In this document: piece after piece, positions 10,789 to 22,747 of the stretch
Numbering within the stretch: the stretch's first letter is position 1
Layout: the number at the start of each line of letters is the position of its first letter
NCBI GenBank assembly: GCA_023105745.1
Contig: JALGQZ010000020.1
Span: forward strand, 406,001 to 470,000
Reading direction: 5' to 3'
DNA from: Austropuccinia psidii
Taxonomy: Eukaryota > Basidiomycota > Pucciniomycetes > Pucciniales > Sphaerophragmiaceae
Length of the DNA: 64,000 bases
Position numbers and translations under genes: made by a program
The notes under the pieces: generated by a model
Databases searched by the model: none
Seen by the model: only the letters and a program-made list of their open reading frames with translations
What the model was told of the DNA's origin: nothing

Positions 10789-12189
10789 GTCAGCCTGTGA
10801 CTCAAAGCAAGAGCACAAACATGACATCCAAATGCCATAAAGCAACAGTATAGCCAAGATACCACCAAAACATGGATCTGAGCCAAATCAGCTCAAAAGG
10901 TATCAAAGGAAAGAGGAAACTCACTACTTTCCAAATATACAATTCCTATCACCATAGGAGAAAGAATACCAAAGTTATTCCTGCTCAAAGTTGTTGTTGA
11001 GCATAAACCTTAATTTTCACCTCTCCTCTGAAATACATAGTAAGAGGTTTAACACCATCAAATGTGTATTCAGAATAAAGCTTTAGGTCAGGGCTATCCA
11101 ATGGTACCAGCCAAACTGAGCTAGCACCAGTATTACAGAAGTTATGGCCAAATAAGGGTGAATACAATGTTCACCTCCCATCTAACCTTTACAGTTTTAG
11201 TGTGAGATATCTAAAGTGGGGCTCTTTTGAAAAGAGAACAATCAGACCTATCTCATGGTGCAATTAATTTCCCCATATCTCATCTAGAACAAAATCTATA
11301 AGGCAAACAAGCCCAATACATCCTTTTGCCTAAAACACACATATGTACAAAATCTTGTACATGGCATAGCTTTTCCTAACTTAATGATAAAAATATCAAA
11401 TGAGGTAATTTTGTGTAGAACGCATACAGGGCTACACACTGAACCAATGTTTAGGTTGATATCTCAAAACCTGACAAAGGTATGGCTGTTTGAAGGTCAA
11501 AATCTGACAGTTTGGCCAATATGGCCTTACCATGGGATAATATCCCATAACCATGATTATGAGGTTTCAAATAAATGGAGAAGCTTGTTTTTACTTCAAT
11601 AACTCAAATTTCATTCAATACTGGAGTCCCATACAGTTTCTTTACAGCATTCTATGTGTCAGACACGTCAGAATCAGGCTATGTGGTCCCCAGATGAAAC
11701 TTTACACCCTGTATTGGTGAAAACTGCCCAGATGTGGTTTCAAAACCACATCTGAGCCAAATACAGGATATACAGGCCTTTTGCAAACCACAATCCCATC
11801 CATGAGAGTGAAAAATCTTTGAATTCTCTACATGAAAATTTCTAGCAGCCTTTTCACCCCATTTCAGAAAAAAGAGACCTTTTCAGTGCCAGAAAAGTAA
11901 TCCCCATCCTGTTCTTGAATTCCTATTTAGTACAACTGTCAAAAAAAGCTATACTCTTGAAAAAGAAACAGCTTATACTATAAATCTTAGTATTGTAGTC
12001 ATCCTTATTGTAACCCAACAAGTAAAGCTGCACCCAGGGCTTTCAATAGTGCTCACCACCACTAATTCCCATTAGTAAAACCCTTTTTATCTTTAATTAA
12101 ACATTTTTTAATACTTTTTATCCTTGTAACAGTCATAGTTAAAGTTGTAAATAGCCTTATTAACTCTTTATCATAGACTCAGACTGACA
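10789..12189 (+). repeat. Element B 5' LTR
   Basis: 1401 bp, with the terminal inverted repeat TGTCAG and CTGACA. It is the same length as the copy at 29134-30534. About one base in ten differs in the first 100 bp, so B is clearly older than element C. It contains GTACCAGCCAAACTGAGC and a CCACATCTGAG palindromic area (near 11740-11756), both shared with the 3' copy. Confidence 0.9.
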
Positions 12190-12805
12190 CTTTGGGGGCC
12201 TGGCCATGTTTTTTTTACTTTTGGACCTTAAAAGTGAGTTTTTCTCTTCTTTTCTTTGTTCTAACAATATTTTTTTATCTTTTTTAGGCATAAATTTGGT
12301 AAAAATATATAATCCATATCTTATATATATTTTCTTGAGTGGTATATGTTATATACCACCATCTTTTATCTTTTTTAATTATGTTTTTGCATGGTTGATT
12401 ATCATTTACTCACCACAAAACCCTTATTTTTGGCGTTTTTTACATATAAAAACACTTTAAGCCATTGATCAAGTCCTTTGTTTAGAAACATAAGGTCACC
12501 TCTTACTGTAAGACCAACAGTTGAGGCGTGGTTGGCTGTATTGTTAATTTAATTACCCTCTTACATACCACTTTTATCAGATTATACTTGCTAATTACAA
12601 GTTATTCTGTGAGATACTGACATACAAACAGTGTACCAGGTATCTTTAAGCTGTATTTCTGACGTGAAATTGTTAATTCAATTACACTGTCATTATACAA
12701 GGACATATTGTAGTAACATACAAGCCCAGAGGCCATTCTTGGATGTGCAAACAGCATTTTAAGAAGTCTTAACTGAAATTAAGCCCTCTTTTCCTGTTTG
12801 ATTCA
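12190..12805 (+). promoter_or_regulatory. Element B PBS, exon 1 and leader intron
   Basis: TTTGGGGGCCTGGCC follows the LTR at 12191 and matches the same position in C and D, so it is the likely primer binding site, although I could not match it to a tRNA. An ATG at 12206 opens nine codons to A|GTGAGT (donor at 12234). A pyrimidine-rich stretch ends in TTGATTCAG|TG at 12805. Removing this 572-nt intron joins A to TG, making an ATG in frame with ORF1 and with the ATG at 12206. Confidence 0.55.
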
Positions 12806-13872
12806 GTGGAAGAAAACTACATACCCCTTGAGACCCAGTCACAGGCCAACACATCAGTGACACCCTCAGAGCCAGAGGGAAGCAAGGGCAAAAGAAAGAG
12901 GCACAGTGAAGGCCTGATTACAGAAAGGAAGTGGACAACCATTGCCACTCAGAGGAATAGAAAACCACAAAACCCTTCTTCAATACAAGGTAAACAAACC
13001 TTAATCACTTATACAGGTAAAATTACCATAATTAACCCAGTTGTAACCTCTAAAGGTAAATTTCCAAAATCAGCAGACAACAAATTTGTACAAGGCACAG
13101 TCAGATGTAAATACCCTAAGAAAATAAAGTTTTTGACTGCTTGCAAACACTGATATGTCACCTGTACACCTCAGAAACCTTGGCTTCCAAAGGAACCAAC
13201 CAGAGGACAGAGAAGGCTTGTACAGAACCAGAAGACCTGGAAGGACACCTTGGACACAGTGGTGGATGGCAAGAGACTGAGGGAAATCATACCCACCCAG
13301 ACATTCACTTTCCAGTTAAACAGGAACCTCAAACCAGAGGGCTGGAAAGACATGGATCAAGTTCTTCAGCTTCACCAACTCCTCAAAGATTCATTTCAAT
13401 GGAGCATGGACAACAAGAGGTTAAACCTGGCATCCCACTAGGCAGAACTTGGAGAATGTTGCCAGAGAATTTGTCTCAAAGAGATAGACTTCAAAGACCT
13501 TATGGTAATCACCAAAGGTTAGAATCCCAACAGGCAGTTCAGACTCCTGGAGGCGAGGGAAACAGGATAAGGGAGAATCAAGCCACTATCCAAGCTATAG
13601 AAGAACAGTTGACCTAGACAGGGCATACTCAGATTTCTTCAGGCTCACAAGGAGCAGGCCAAATCAGCTCTCCAGTGGCTTCACACCATTCAGAAACCAA
13701 CAGATAAGTGGACAAGAGTCACCATTCTGCACAATCCCAGGAAGTTTCCAGGAGAAGACAAGGATACAAGGGCAAAAGCAAGACCACCTTCAGCCAGAGG
13801 AAGAGAGAGTCAGACCCAATGATTCAGAAGCTGTTGGATTTGGTGAAAGAAGTGCAGAAGAACCAGAATTAG
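12806..13872 (+). pseudogene. Element B ORF1, spliced, decayed
   Basis: Coding starts with (A)TG GAA GAA AAC after the leader intron. The first exon, 12806-13106, is hydrophilic and Ser/Thr/Lys rich (PSEPEGSKGKRKRH). A 68-nt GTAAAT...TCAG intron (13107-13174) follows, and the reading resumes as ETLASKGTNQRTEKAC. The joined codon is TAA because the last exon base is T, one of several inactivating changes. Small deletions near 13240 and 13552 shift the frame, which then runs through LREIIP, LKPEGWKDMDQVLQLHQLL and IRENQATIQAIEEQLT. It finishes with MIQKLLDLVKEVQKNQN and a stop at 13872, a short helical tail like the one that ends ORF1 in C. Function is unknown. It overlaps the start of Gag in another frame. 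Confidence 0.6.
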
Positions 13873-15204
13873 TTGTAAATAACTCTAGAATCAGTAGCCC
13901 TATTCATAGAAATATTACCCCCACTCAGATTGAACATAGTGTTGTCACACCTGAGAGTAGACTAAACAGTGATGCACTGTGGTTACAAATGTCCCAATAT
14001 GCTGAGAAAACTCAAAAGCAGTTTTCAGAAATTGAAGAAAGCCATGAGAGGCTGAAAATATTGGCAGCCTCCATGGACAAAATTGTAAAAACCTTTAAGA
14101 AGGACATGCTCAATTGAGAAAAGCCTTGGAAGAAACAAACAAAATACTGAATATAGTCTTTGAAGAACAACACCACAGCAAAAGGGACAGGGATTGTCTG
14201 GATCAAGACATAAACAAACTGTTTAATTTCTACCATAGCATGAAGCCCCAACCACAAGGCCATGTTATTGATAATCCATATCATCAGGATGACATCAAAG
14301 CAGATACCATGCTGATGAATAAGGCAAGATCTCCATCACAATACCAAGATGGAGATAATATGTCTTATTCAGAGAAGGAAGCCTTGAAACAGCTTCCTGA
14401 GGCCTAAAGCTGGTCCAAAATCTCTAGAACTGGAGAATATGATCACATGGAGCTCATTTATTATATTGAACAACTCTTAATTGATGTAACAAGCATACCA
14501 GACTAATGTATTACTGCTAGACTTAATACAGCATTTAAAGGACATGCTAGTATATGGTATACAGAAGTAAAATAAATCCATGTCAGAGGAAACCGGCCAT
14601 GGTGGAAGATTCAAATCATCCAAAAGTACAGGAATGGTACTTGGATATGGCAAAAGACCATGTCATTTGAAAATGAAAAATACTCTGTGGATAAAAATCC
14701 ATATGAGTGGTGTCTCAGACAGTCTAAAAGACTTAAATCCATTGACCCTCAAATGAATACTCAAATGAGGAATCACAAACTTCTGACATGAATGCCAGGA
14801 GAGCTAGAGCATTCAGTAAAATGCAAATGCAACCACAATTGCACTATAGACACCATTGCAAATACCTTGCAAGATGTAAGGAAAAGAACTAATATAGGGA
14901 AATATACCCCATATAAAAGCACTGGTTTGAAAGAGAAACAACCTTTAAGGGTGGAGTTTAAAGAAAAACCAAGAGAAAGGGTGGAAGAAGTGGAAAAGAA
15001 GAAAAATTCTTGTCACAACTGTGGTTCAACAGACCACTATGCCAACAACTGTCTGAAGGAAAAGAAAAAAGTCTATGCCATTGAGAAAGTCCCAGAGGAG
15101 GAATTCTCAACAGAGGATTCTGAATCAGACTATATGGGTGATTCCATCAGAGAAAAATCTGATGATGACAAAGACGCAAGAGAAGAATTCCTAGCGGAAT
15201 ACTA
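13155..15204 (+). pseudogene. Element B Gag with CCHC knuckle
   Basis: The Gag frame starts with ATG at 13155 (MSPVHLRN), inside the ORF1 intron. It is visible in pieces: MEHGQQEV near 13400, SHERLKILAASMDKIVKTF near 14040, a helical coiled-coil-like segment (14114-14407), then a GEYDHMELI block near 14430, WWKIQIIQKYRNGTW near 14600, and QMRNHKLLT-stop-MPGELEHSVKC. The nucleocapsid has CHNCGSTDHYANNC (CX2CX4HX4C) at 15011-15052, followed by an acidic tail. Frameshifts near 14115 and stops near 14405 and 14789 break it. Gag would form the particle and bind the element RNA. Confidence 0.7.
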
Positions 15205-16002
15205 AGAGGAAACCCCACTAGAAATCCAAGACATACAGTTGGAAGCAGGCATGCCACAAGATACTGCCAACAAAAATGTTTGCAAACACACACACAAGAT
15301 GCACAAACCTTCCTGGTTAAACCAGCCAAACGAATGGCATACATACATGGAACAGTCACAAAAATGACTGTTTGTATTGACAATTCTCAACATCCATTGA
15401 TCATTGAAAGTGGAGAATGCTGCTCCATAGTGGCCAGAAATTATCTGGGCAACTACTTCCCAAACTGGGAAAACCAGCTCTTTCCCACCAAAGCAAAGAA
15501 CTTCAAGAGTGCATCAGGGGAGATGACTTCCATTGGAACAATTATCAAAGATATAATTATACCCCATAGGAAAGGTAACTTCAGACTCAACCCAGAGTTT
15601 GTTGTGCTTGCTTATTCCCACATCCAAGGGTTTTTGCTGGGAACAGATTACCAGAGGATGTATGATATAGATATTCGCAATAGTACAAACAGGCACATTA
15701 CCATTGGTACCAACAGGGAAAAGAAATTTTCACTTGATATATACCAAATATCTACCCAAGATCCTCTGGAAGAACTACTGAATGAATTTAGAAAGGGACA
15801 GTTTAGCACTATCCTCACCTGTAAACAGAAACTAGGTTTACTGAAAATTCTGAGAAAGAATAGACCATCATTTGCCATTGGTGAAGAACCATTAGGAAAG
15901 ATTAGAGGCCATGATATAGAACTATATCTGGATGTGGAAAGACCTTATCCACCCATTCTCAGGAGACGTCCTTACCCAGAAAGTCTGGAAACCAGGAAGT
16001 AA
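15205..16002 (+). pseudogene. Element B aspartic protease and RT start
   Basis: A 240-codon frame (15280-16002) begins in the Gag-PR linker. It contains HPLIIESGECCSIV where gypsy proteases have D-S/T-G-A. The catalytic Asp is Glu (GAA at 15406), so the protease is dead. The conserved second block FLLGTDYQRMYDID (near 15630) follows, then the RT connector IRGHDIELYLDVERPYPPILRR. A stop at 16000 interrupts the entry to RT. Confidence 0.75.
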
Positions 16003-16800
16003 ATTGAAACCATATCAATGAACTCCTGGACATGGAGGAATCAGAAAGATTGGACACAATGAAATAGTGGAAATTACAACTCCTGTCCTGATCACCTGGC
16101 ATGATGGCAAGTCTAGGCTATGTGGAGATTTCAGAGCTCTGAACAACTATACCAAAGCTGAGATGGTACCCTATACCCAGGATACCTCATGCCTTAAACA
16201 AACTGGCAAAAGCCAAATACATAACCAAAATGGATTGTATGAAAGGCTTCCACCAGAATGGAGTTAAACCAAGCTCCATGAAATTACTCAGAATCATATG
16301 TCATATGGGCATATATGAGTACACCAGGATGCCATTTGGCATCAAGAATGCACCATCCAACTTCCAAAGGATGATGGACACCATATTTCAAGAAGAAATA
16401 TTGGAAGTATGGATGGTAGTATATATTCATGACATCATCATATACTCAGAGACATGGGAAGACCATGTGCATTACATAGACAGAGTGCTAAGTAAATGCA
16501 CACCCACAAATCTAAAAATTTCACTTAAAAGGTGCAATTTTGGCCAACAAGGGCTACTAGCTCTAGGATATAAAGTCTCAGGTCTTAGGCTGGCAATTTA
16601 CCAGAATAAAGTAGCAGGAGTACTGCAAAAGTGAGTACCAAGAAACGTCAAAGAGATGCAATCTTTCCTTGGGCTTTCGAACAACTATCAAAACCACATC
16701 AAACATGATTCCCACATAACTAGTAGTTTATACAAGTTAAGTTCAAAATATGTAGTTTTTTAAATTACAAAGGAAAAAAGGGATGCATATGAGAGGATCA
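16003..16800 (+). pseudogene. Element B reverse transcriptase
   Basis: RT blocks are recognisable in three frames: TTPVLITWHDGKSRLCGDFRAL near 16078, MDCMKGFHQNGV near 16230, [17 protein letters not shown] near 16330, and the catalytic motif at 16422-16433, which reads YIHD instead of YIDD. The loss of the first catalytic Asp inactivates the polymerase. The thumb region (SLKRCNFGQQGLLALGY) follows and then degenerates after a TGA near 16631. Confidence 0.8.
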
Positions 16801-17428
16801 AATATGAACTCACAAATGCACCTGTTTTCATCTTGCCTGACTTTGAAGTACCATTCAAGTTATACATAGATGCAGAATATAGACAAGGCTTAGGAGCAGC
16901 CCTTTACCAGAGAAAAATTGTAGATGGTGAACCAAGAGAGGGAGTAATATGTTACCTCTCTAGGAAGCTGAAAGATTCAGAAGCCAAGTATGGGGCCACC
17001 CAGACGGAATGTCTATGCCTAGTCTGGGCTCTAGAGAAACTCCATTATTGTTTGTAGGTTGCAGTCTTTGAAGTCTACACATACTGCACAGCCTTGAAGT
17101 CTTTACTAAACATGAACACTACCAATAGAAACATGCTGAGGTGGCAAATAGCAATCCAAGAGTAAGAGGGAATATTACCATCATATACAAAGACGGTAAA
17201 AGTCATACCAAAGCAGATGGCCTCAGAAGATGTCAACTGGATAATTCCAAAAGCAACCCAGCTTATGACCCTGAAGTAGCAACTAAAATTCCTATCCATT
17301 TCATGGAAATATACAGGAAGAAAAATGTCAGACTTTCTGAGTGGGCACCAGAAAGTGGTTCCCCAGACAGTGGAAAAACCGACTCAGAAGGAACAGAAAC
17401 TCCCATATTGGGAATAAGCTCCTCATAA
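16801..17428 (+). pseudogene. Element B RNase H
   Basis: The frame 16833-17057 holds the gypsy RNase H start [18 protein letters not shown] (catalytic Asp present) and the [17 protein letters not shown] block with its Glu. A TAG replaces the next residue, and the third Asp region reads [12 protein letters not shown] (D to Y). The C-terminal pieces SHTKADGL and a Pro/Ser-rich linker at 17330-17428 follow. Confidence 0.75.
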
Positions 17429-18562
17429 CTGCATAATTAATACTTCAATGCAGTGATTAAGACATATGCCAAACATAAACAATGTGGCATATTGTTGCAA
17501 CTCCTTCAACAAAAGTACAGGAGCCCAGAGCTGGAGTCCCAGTTAGAGGAACCCTGGTTGAGGGACTATAAGGACAGTAAATATTTCCTTATAGATGGCC
17601 TACAATACCATAGAGACAGGAACACTAGTGCACTCACAATAATAGACAAAGACCATATATCTTTGATCCTGCGGGAATGCCATGACTGCCCCTATATGGG
17701 ACACATGAGTGAAGACAGGACCAAAGAGAGGGTAGCAAGCACTGCTTGGTGGCCCAAATGGGAACAAGAGTTGAATGAATACACAACACTGGTGAAAGAT
17801 GCCAAAAGGCAAATAGAAAACATGGCAAGAATTATGGGTTACTTCAACACATAGAAGAACCCAAACACCAATGGGAGACCATCAACATGGACTGGGTTAC
17901 AGGACTTGTCCCAGGAGGCAAAGAAAACTTCAATTCCTGCTTACTCATAGTTTATAGTTTCAGCAATAGTATTAGGTGCCTACCATGTCACAAGAAGGAC
18001 ACAGCCATGGATACTGCTCTGCTATTCTGGAACAGCATCATATCTACCTGTGGAGTCCCTAAGATCATCATTAGTGATAGGGACCCAAAGTTTACATCTT
18101 AATTTTGGACCAACCTCTATGACATGCTAGGTACTAAGCTTGCTTTTTCTACAGCTTACCATCCACAAACAGATGGATTAGCTGAAAGGATGATTCAGAC
18201 AATGGAGGACATACTTAGAAGATTCTGTGCCTATGGCATGGAATTTAAGTACCATGAAGGTTACACCCATGACTGGGTTACCATTCTACCAGCAGTCCAA
18301 CTGGCTTATAACACAAGTCAGCACTCTACCACAGGAAAAGAACCTGCACTGGTAGAGAAAGGGGGGAATCCCCTATTGCCTGTGGAGCACCTGAAGAAAA
18401 ATCTTCTGACCATTGACCCAACAGCCAAGGATCTCCATGAAATATGGAAGAGGGCTTGTGACACAGCTGCCAAATGCATAGCTGAGGCAGAATAAGAGAA
18501 TAAGCAGAGGTGGGACAAATTACACATGGAACCTGACTTTAAAGAAGGGGACCAAGTGTTAG
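17429..18562 (+). pseudogene. Element B integrase N-terminal and core
   Basis: Three frames (17453-17854, 17887-18102, 18124-18495) give the HH half of the zinc domain, ECHDCPYMGHMSEDRTKERVAS. The CC half is lost (KDAKRQ in its place). The core follows: [23 protein letters not shown] and GLAERM carry the D, D and E of the DDE triad. A TAA after FTS and one near 18493 break it. The reading stops at GDQVLV, exactly where element C is inserted, and resumes at 28662. Confidence 0.85.
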
Positions 18563-20401
18563 TGTAAGGTGTGGATATGAAACTTTGATTAAAAATCAAG
18601 TACTTTTCCTGTCCTCAAAATTTGTATAAGGTAAAAATCAATTAAAAATAGTATGAAATATTATTTTTAAGAGAAAACACGCCAATTTTATTGTTTATAA
18701 CTTTATTAGTATAAAACAATAATATTATAAAAATTTATTGTTTTACCAACAATAAAAACTTATCCAAAAAATACTCTACAAGAGATATTTTAAGGCTACA
18801 AAAGAAATTTCTTCAAGAGCAATTTCAATTGGAATTAATTGAGCAAAGAACTGCAAGCAATTAATTAAAGAACAAAGTCTTTAAAAAGAATATTAATAAG
18901 AAAACACGCCCAAAAGTGACCACAGTGAATTTGGAAACAAAGTGACAAAGTTTACAGTGATGAAAGATGCTTTAATTCACTTTTGGGGTGGTTCAGGGGT
19001 AAAAATGATTATAAGAGTTACAAACAATGATTATAATGATTTTTTCACGTGGTTAAAAGGATTAAAATGATTTGAAAGTGGTGGTTGGAATCTTTGATTG
19101 ATTGGTTTAACAGTTTTAAACTAATTAATAAAAGGAAAAGATTCTAACATGAAGAGAAAAGTGGGGCAAAGAAGACATTCTTTTATAGCCATCAATTCTC
19201 TTGCTCCAAAAGTAAAAATTACTCTTGTCAGTCGTGAAAAACAGTCTGACAACAGAAAAGCCAATTATGGCATCATTGAACCCTGGTTTAGACCAAAAAG
19301 GGCTGGTTTAAGCCATTTTTAGCCATTTTTAGCCATTTTAGACCCTTAAATCAGCCATTACTATAGCAATACCAGGCCTAGAGCCTTCAAACCACGTCAG
19401 AATGTGTGTCAGAGGCGTAGAAACCAGTTAAAACTGTTTTTATTATGATTGTTTTATCTTAAGGGTAGTTTTACCCTCTTGGCAACAGCTAAAACTACCC
19501 CAGTTGGTATCAAAACCTCATCATCAATTGAGTCCACAGACCCTGTAACTCAATTCCAGGCCAAAAGTGATGAACTTTTGCGTGAACTTTGACATCCCAC
19601 GCCTGTTAGCAAGGATTTTGGGGATCTAGCTCCCCCTTAGAGCTGGAGTTCCTTTTCCCCCCCAAATTTAATCTTTCCAATTTATTTTTCCTTTAATTCC
19701 TCATCATGTATTATACTTATAATTTACATATGTAATTCAATTCAATTGTACAGTACAATACAGTAATAATTGACACCTCATATGTAAATCAAAGTTCACT
19801 TATGTAATACACGCGCACATTTTGACATTTCAATTGAATTCAATTGAAAATACTTCAATTCCTCATAACTTCTAAACTAAACACAACACCTCAATTTTAA
19901 CACAAAAATTTATGGTTAACACCACATGTGGTGTGAATTAAATTAAAGTTTTGAGGATTTTCAACTTTTGTATTGAAAATACTAAAAACTTAATTTAAGC
20001 TTATTTAGAGTTGAGTTACAAGAATTTCACTCAGAGGTGACCCCACCTGATTTTTTATGAGGAATCCAATGGTGAAATAAATTTTATATGTTTATTTATT
20101 GGATAAAAATTTATAATAAATTTTATTTAACTTTTTTCCAAATTTATTTATTTTCTCACAATTTTGTTAAAGTTTCATTTTTACTTAATTTTTTTCAAGT
20201 ATAAATGTAATTTTACATTTACAAAATTTAATGTATTTTTTATTTTTAAATTATAATTAATTTCTTATTTTTGATATAATTTTATATTTATATTTTTATT
20301 TTTATTTTAATAATATAAATAAATTTATTTTATCTATATTAATATGTTATTTTTTATATTTGTGGTCTTTTGGGTATATGAAATTACCGCTAAGGCTCAC
20401 A
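18563..20401 (-). repeat. Element C 3' LTR
   Basis: Plus-strand text runs TGTAAGGTGTGGATATGAAAC to GGCTCACA; 1839 bp. It contains a triple AGCCATTTTT run near 19310 and a very AT-rich tail. It carries the transcription end signals of the element; none is obvious by eye. Confidence 0.95.
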
Positions 20402-20413
20402 TTCCCTCCCCCT
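20402..20413 (-). other. Element C polypurine tract
   Basis: The minus strand reads AGGGGGAGGGAA immediately before the 3' LTR start TGTGAGCC. It is the plus-strand primer site for reverse transcription. Elements B, D and E have similar tracts at the same place. Confidence 0.85.
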
Positions 20414-20425
20414 AAAAAAAGAATA

Positions 20426-22747
20426 TTACTTTGTAATATTGGTGCTTCTAGTGTGTCTGAATCTCCTCAGGAGTTTGGTAGCTTCTGGTATATCTTTTTC
20501 TTCTAACCATTCATCTTCACAAGTTGGGTCACTGTACCTAACAAGGTATTCCCTTACTTTCTTGGTTCTTAATTTCCTTTCTTTAAGAACTTTGGTTATT
20601 TTCTTAGTACCAGATGTCTCAATAGGAGGTATAACTTGGGGAACCTTATTCCTCAAGGGAAATTTCTCAGCATCACTAGATTTATATGGTTTTATCAAGC
20701 TCACTGGAAATGTAGGGTGCTTATTGCTAAGTTCTTCAGATAACTCTACTTCAACAGCATTTTCTCCATGGAGGGCCTTAATCACAAAAGGTCCTGCAAA
20801 GGAGTCTTTCAACTTTTTACATCCTTTGATGTTATTGAAGTTAGTGGTGGATACAAGAACTAGGTCCCCCACTTTGAAATCTGGAGTTGCATGAGATTTA
20901 TCCCATTTGTCTTTAGCATATGCAAAAGAATCTTCCATGCACCTTACTGCATGCTTTCTAGCTTTGTCTAGCATTCCTTTGAAGCTAGCAGCTGTGGGAT
21001 GTATTTCAATTAAGTCTTTCCTCAAGGAGTCTTGGGGTAACTTGGGGTTCCATCCTTTTTCTAGAACAGCAGGAGTCTGATTGGTACTAGCATGGATTGA
21101 TGTTTTATATGCTAATTCCAGTGCTGGTAACAGAGTACACCAATCATGGGTAAATCCATCACAATCTTTAAATTCAAGGCCATATGCACAAAATCTTCTC
21201 ACCATGTCCTCTAAGGTTTGGATCATTCTTTCAGCCAGGCCATCAGTTTGTGGGTGGTAGGCTGTAGAGAAAGACAGTTTAGTGCCAAATAATTGGTGAA
21301 GATTTGTCCATAGTGCTGAAGTGAATTTGGGATCTCTATCACTGATGATATTTGTAAATATCCCAGTCCATGATACTACTCTATTCCATATCAGAAGAGC
21401 TGTATCCATGGCTGTATCATCTTTGTGACATGGTAAAAAGATTGGAGTTTTACTGAATCTGTCCACAATTACTAGGCAAGCATTATAGCTCCTGTCACCT
21501 CCTGGTGGTAGGCCAGTTACCCAATCCATATGGACAATTTCCCAAGGTCTGTTTGGTTCTTGGATTTTCATCATATTTCCAAGTCTTTTGCCAGTGGATT
21601 TATTTGCCTTTTGGCATCTGTCACAGGTTTTGCAATACTCTGCAACATCTTTTTGCCACATTGGCCACCATATGCAGGTCTTCACTTTCTCTCTTGTTCT
21701 GTCTTCAGAAAGATGTCCTGAAAAGGGACTATCATGGCATTCTTTCAGTACAAGATTGATTAATGACCTGTCTACAACTGTCATGACACATGTGTGCTTG
21801 GTTCTGTGGTAAATTATACCATCCAGTAGGTGAAATCTTCCTTCATTATAAGATTTTCTCCATACTTCATCCAAGGCATGTATTAGAGAGTTGTCTTTAC
21901 AGTCTTTGTTAAGTAATTGGCATAAGATGCTACAATTCTTATCTTGAGTGTAACTACTTCTGACTTCTTCAAAGAAGGTGGTGTTCAAGTCTGTAACACT
22001 TATTCCTTCTATGGGAATTTGTGGTGAAGCTTCTTCTGGAACATAAGCAGGATTATCAATGTTATTTGGTAATGGCCATCTGCTTAGTCCATCTGCATTC
22101 TTATGAATATTCCCATCCTTATGAACAATAGTCATATTGCCTCTGTATTCTTGTATGGCTATTTGCCATCTGAGCATGTGTCTGTTAGGTGTTTTCATGT
22201 TCAAAAGTGATTTCACAGCTGTACAATCTGTTATTACTTCAAAAACACATCCCTCTAAGAAATAGTTCAATTTCTCCAAGGCCCAGACAAGGCATAGACA
22301 TTCCATTTGACTTGCTCCATATCTGGCTTCAGTTGGTTTGATTTGCCTGGATATGAAACATATTGGTCCTTCTACAGGTTTGTCATTTATGATCTGAACT
22401 TGGTGAAGTGCAGCACCTAGTCCATCCCCTGATGCATCAATATACAGTTTGAAAGGTAATTTAAAGTCTGGCATCAGTAAGAGTGGAGCAGTGGTCAATG
22501 CTTCTCTTAGAGATTCAAAAGCTTTGACTCTGTCAACAGTCATCTCAAATACTGTGTCTTTGTCACACAACTTATAAAGTGGTCTTGCTATGGATGCAAA
22601 GTCTTTAATGTGTTGCCTGTAATATCCTGCAAAACCCAAGAATGACTGAATTTCCTTCTTATTCTGAGGCATGGGTTTTAACAATACTGCTGCAACTTTG
22701 TTTTTATCAATTCCAAGGGACAAACCAGATACAACATTTCCTAGTGC
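20426..22747 (-). CDS. Element C RNase H-integrase-chromodomain part of Pol
   Basis: An uninterrupted frame of 765 residues from 22723 (open a little further up to the frameshift). The RT thumb ([19 protein letters not shown]) leads into RNase H with D96 in LYIDAS, E141 in MECLCLVW and D166 in VITDCTA, plus NADGLSRW at 209-216. Integrase has H330 and H337 with C367 and C370 as the zinc site. The DDE core is D400 (HMDW), D462 (ISDRD) and E498 (AERM). A GPF module is centred on G644-P645-F646. The C-terminus, about 715-755, reads [21 protein letters not shown], a chromodomain-like fold that in chromoviruses steers integration to chromatin. All catalytic residues are present. It lost its link to RT by a one-base deletion near 22748. 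Confidence 0.9.
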   Translation of the reverse strand, partial: ALGNVVSGLSLGIDKNKVAAVLLKPMPQNKKEIQSFLGFAGYYRQHIKDFASIARPLYKLCDKDTVFEMTVDRVKAFESLREALTTAPLLLMPDFKLPFKLYIDASGDGLGAALHQVQIINDKPVEGPICFISRQIKPTEARYGASQMECLCLVWALEKLNYFLEGCVFEVITDCTAVKSLLNMKTPNRHMLRWQIAIQEYRGNMTIVHKDGNIHKNADGLSRWPLPNNIDNPAYVPEEASPQIPIEGISVTDLNTTFFEEVRSSYTQDKNCSILCQLLNKDCKDNSLIHALDEVWRKSYNEGRFHLLDGIIYHRTKHTCVMTVVDRSLINLVLKECHDSPFSGHLSEDRTREKVKTCIWWPMWQKDVAEYCKTCDRCQKANKSTGKRLGNMMKIQEPNRPWEIVHMDWVTGLPPGGDRSYNACLVIVDRFSKTPIFLPCHKDDTAMDTALLIWNRVVSWTGIFTNIISDRDPKFTSALWTNLHQLFGTKLSFSTAYHPQTDGLAERMIQTLEDMVRRFCAYGLEFKDCDGFTHDWCTLLPALELAYKTSIHASTNQTPAVLEKGWNPKLPQDSLRKDLIEIHPTAASFKGMLDKARKHAVRCMEDSFAYAKDKWDKSHATPDFKVGDLVLVSTTNFNNIKGCKKLKDSFAGPFVIKALHGENAVEVELSEELSNKHPTFPVSLIKPYKSSDAEKFPLRNKVPQVIPPIETSGTKKITKVLKERKLRTKKVREYLVRYSDPTCEDEWLEEKDIPEATKLLRRFRHTRSTNITK

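Noticed and set aside
12206..12460. A hydrophobic 84-codon plus frame after the element B LTR, like a small membrane protein
   Set aside because: Very T-rich leader sequence. Only its first nine codons are considered as possible exon 1, and the rest falls in the predicted intron.
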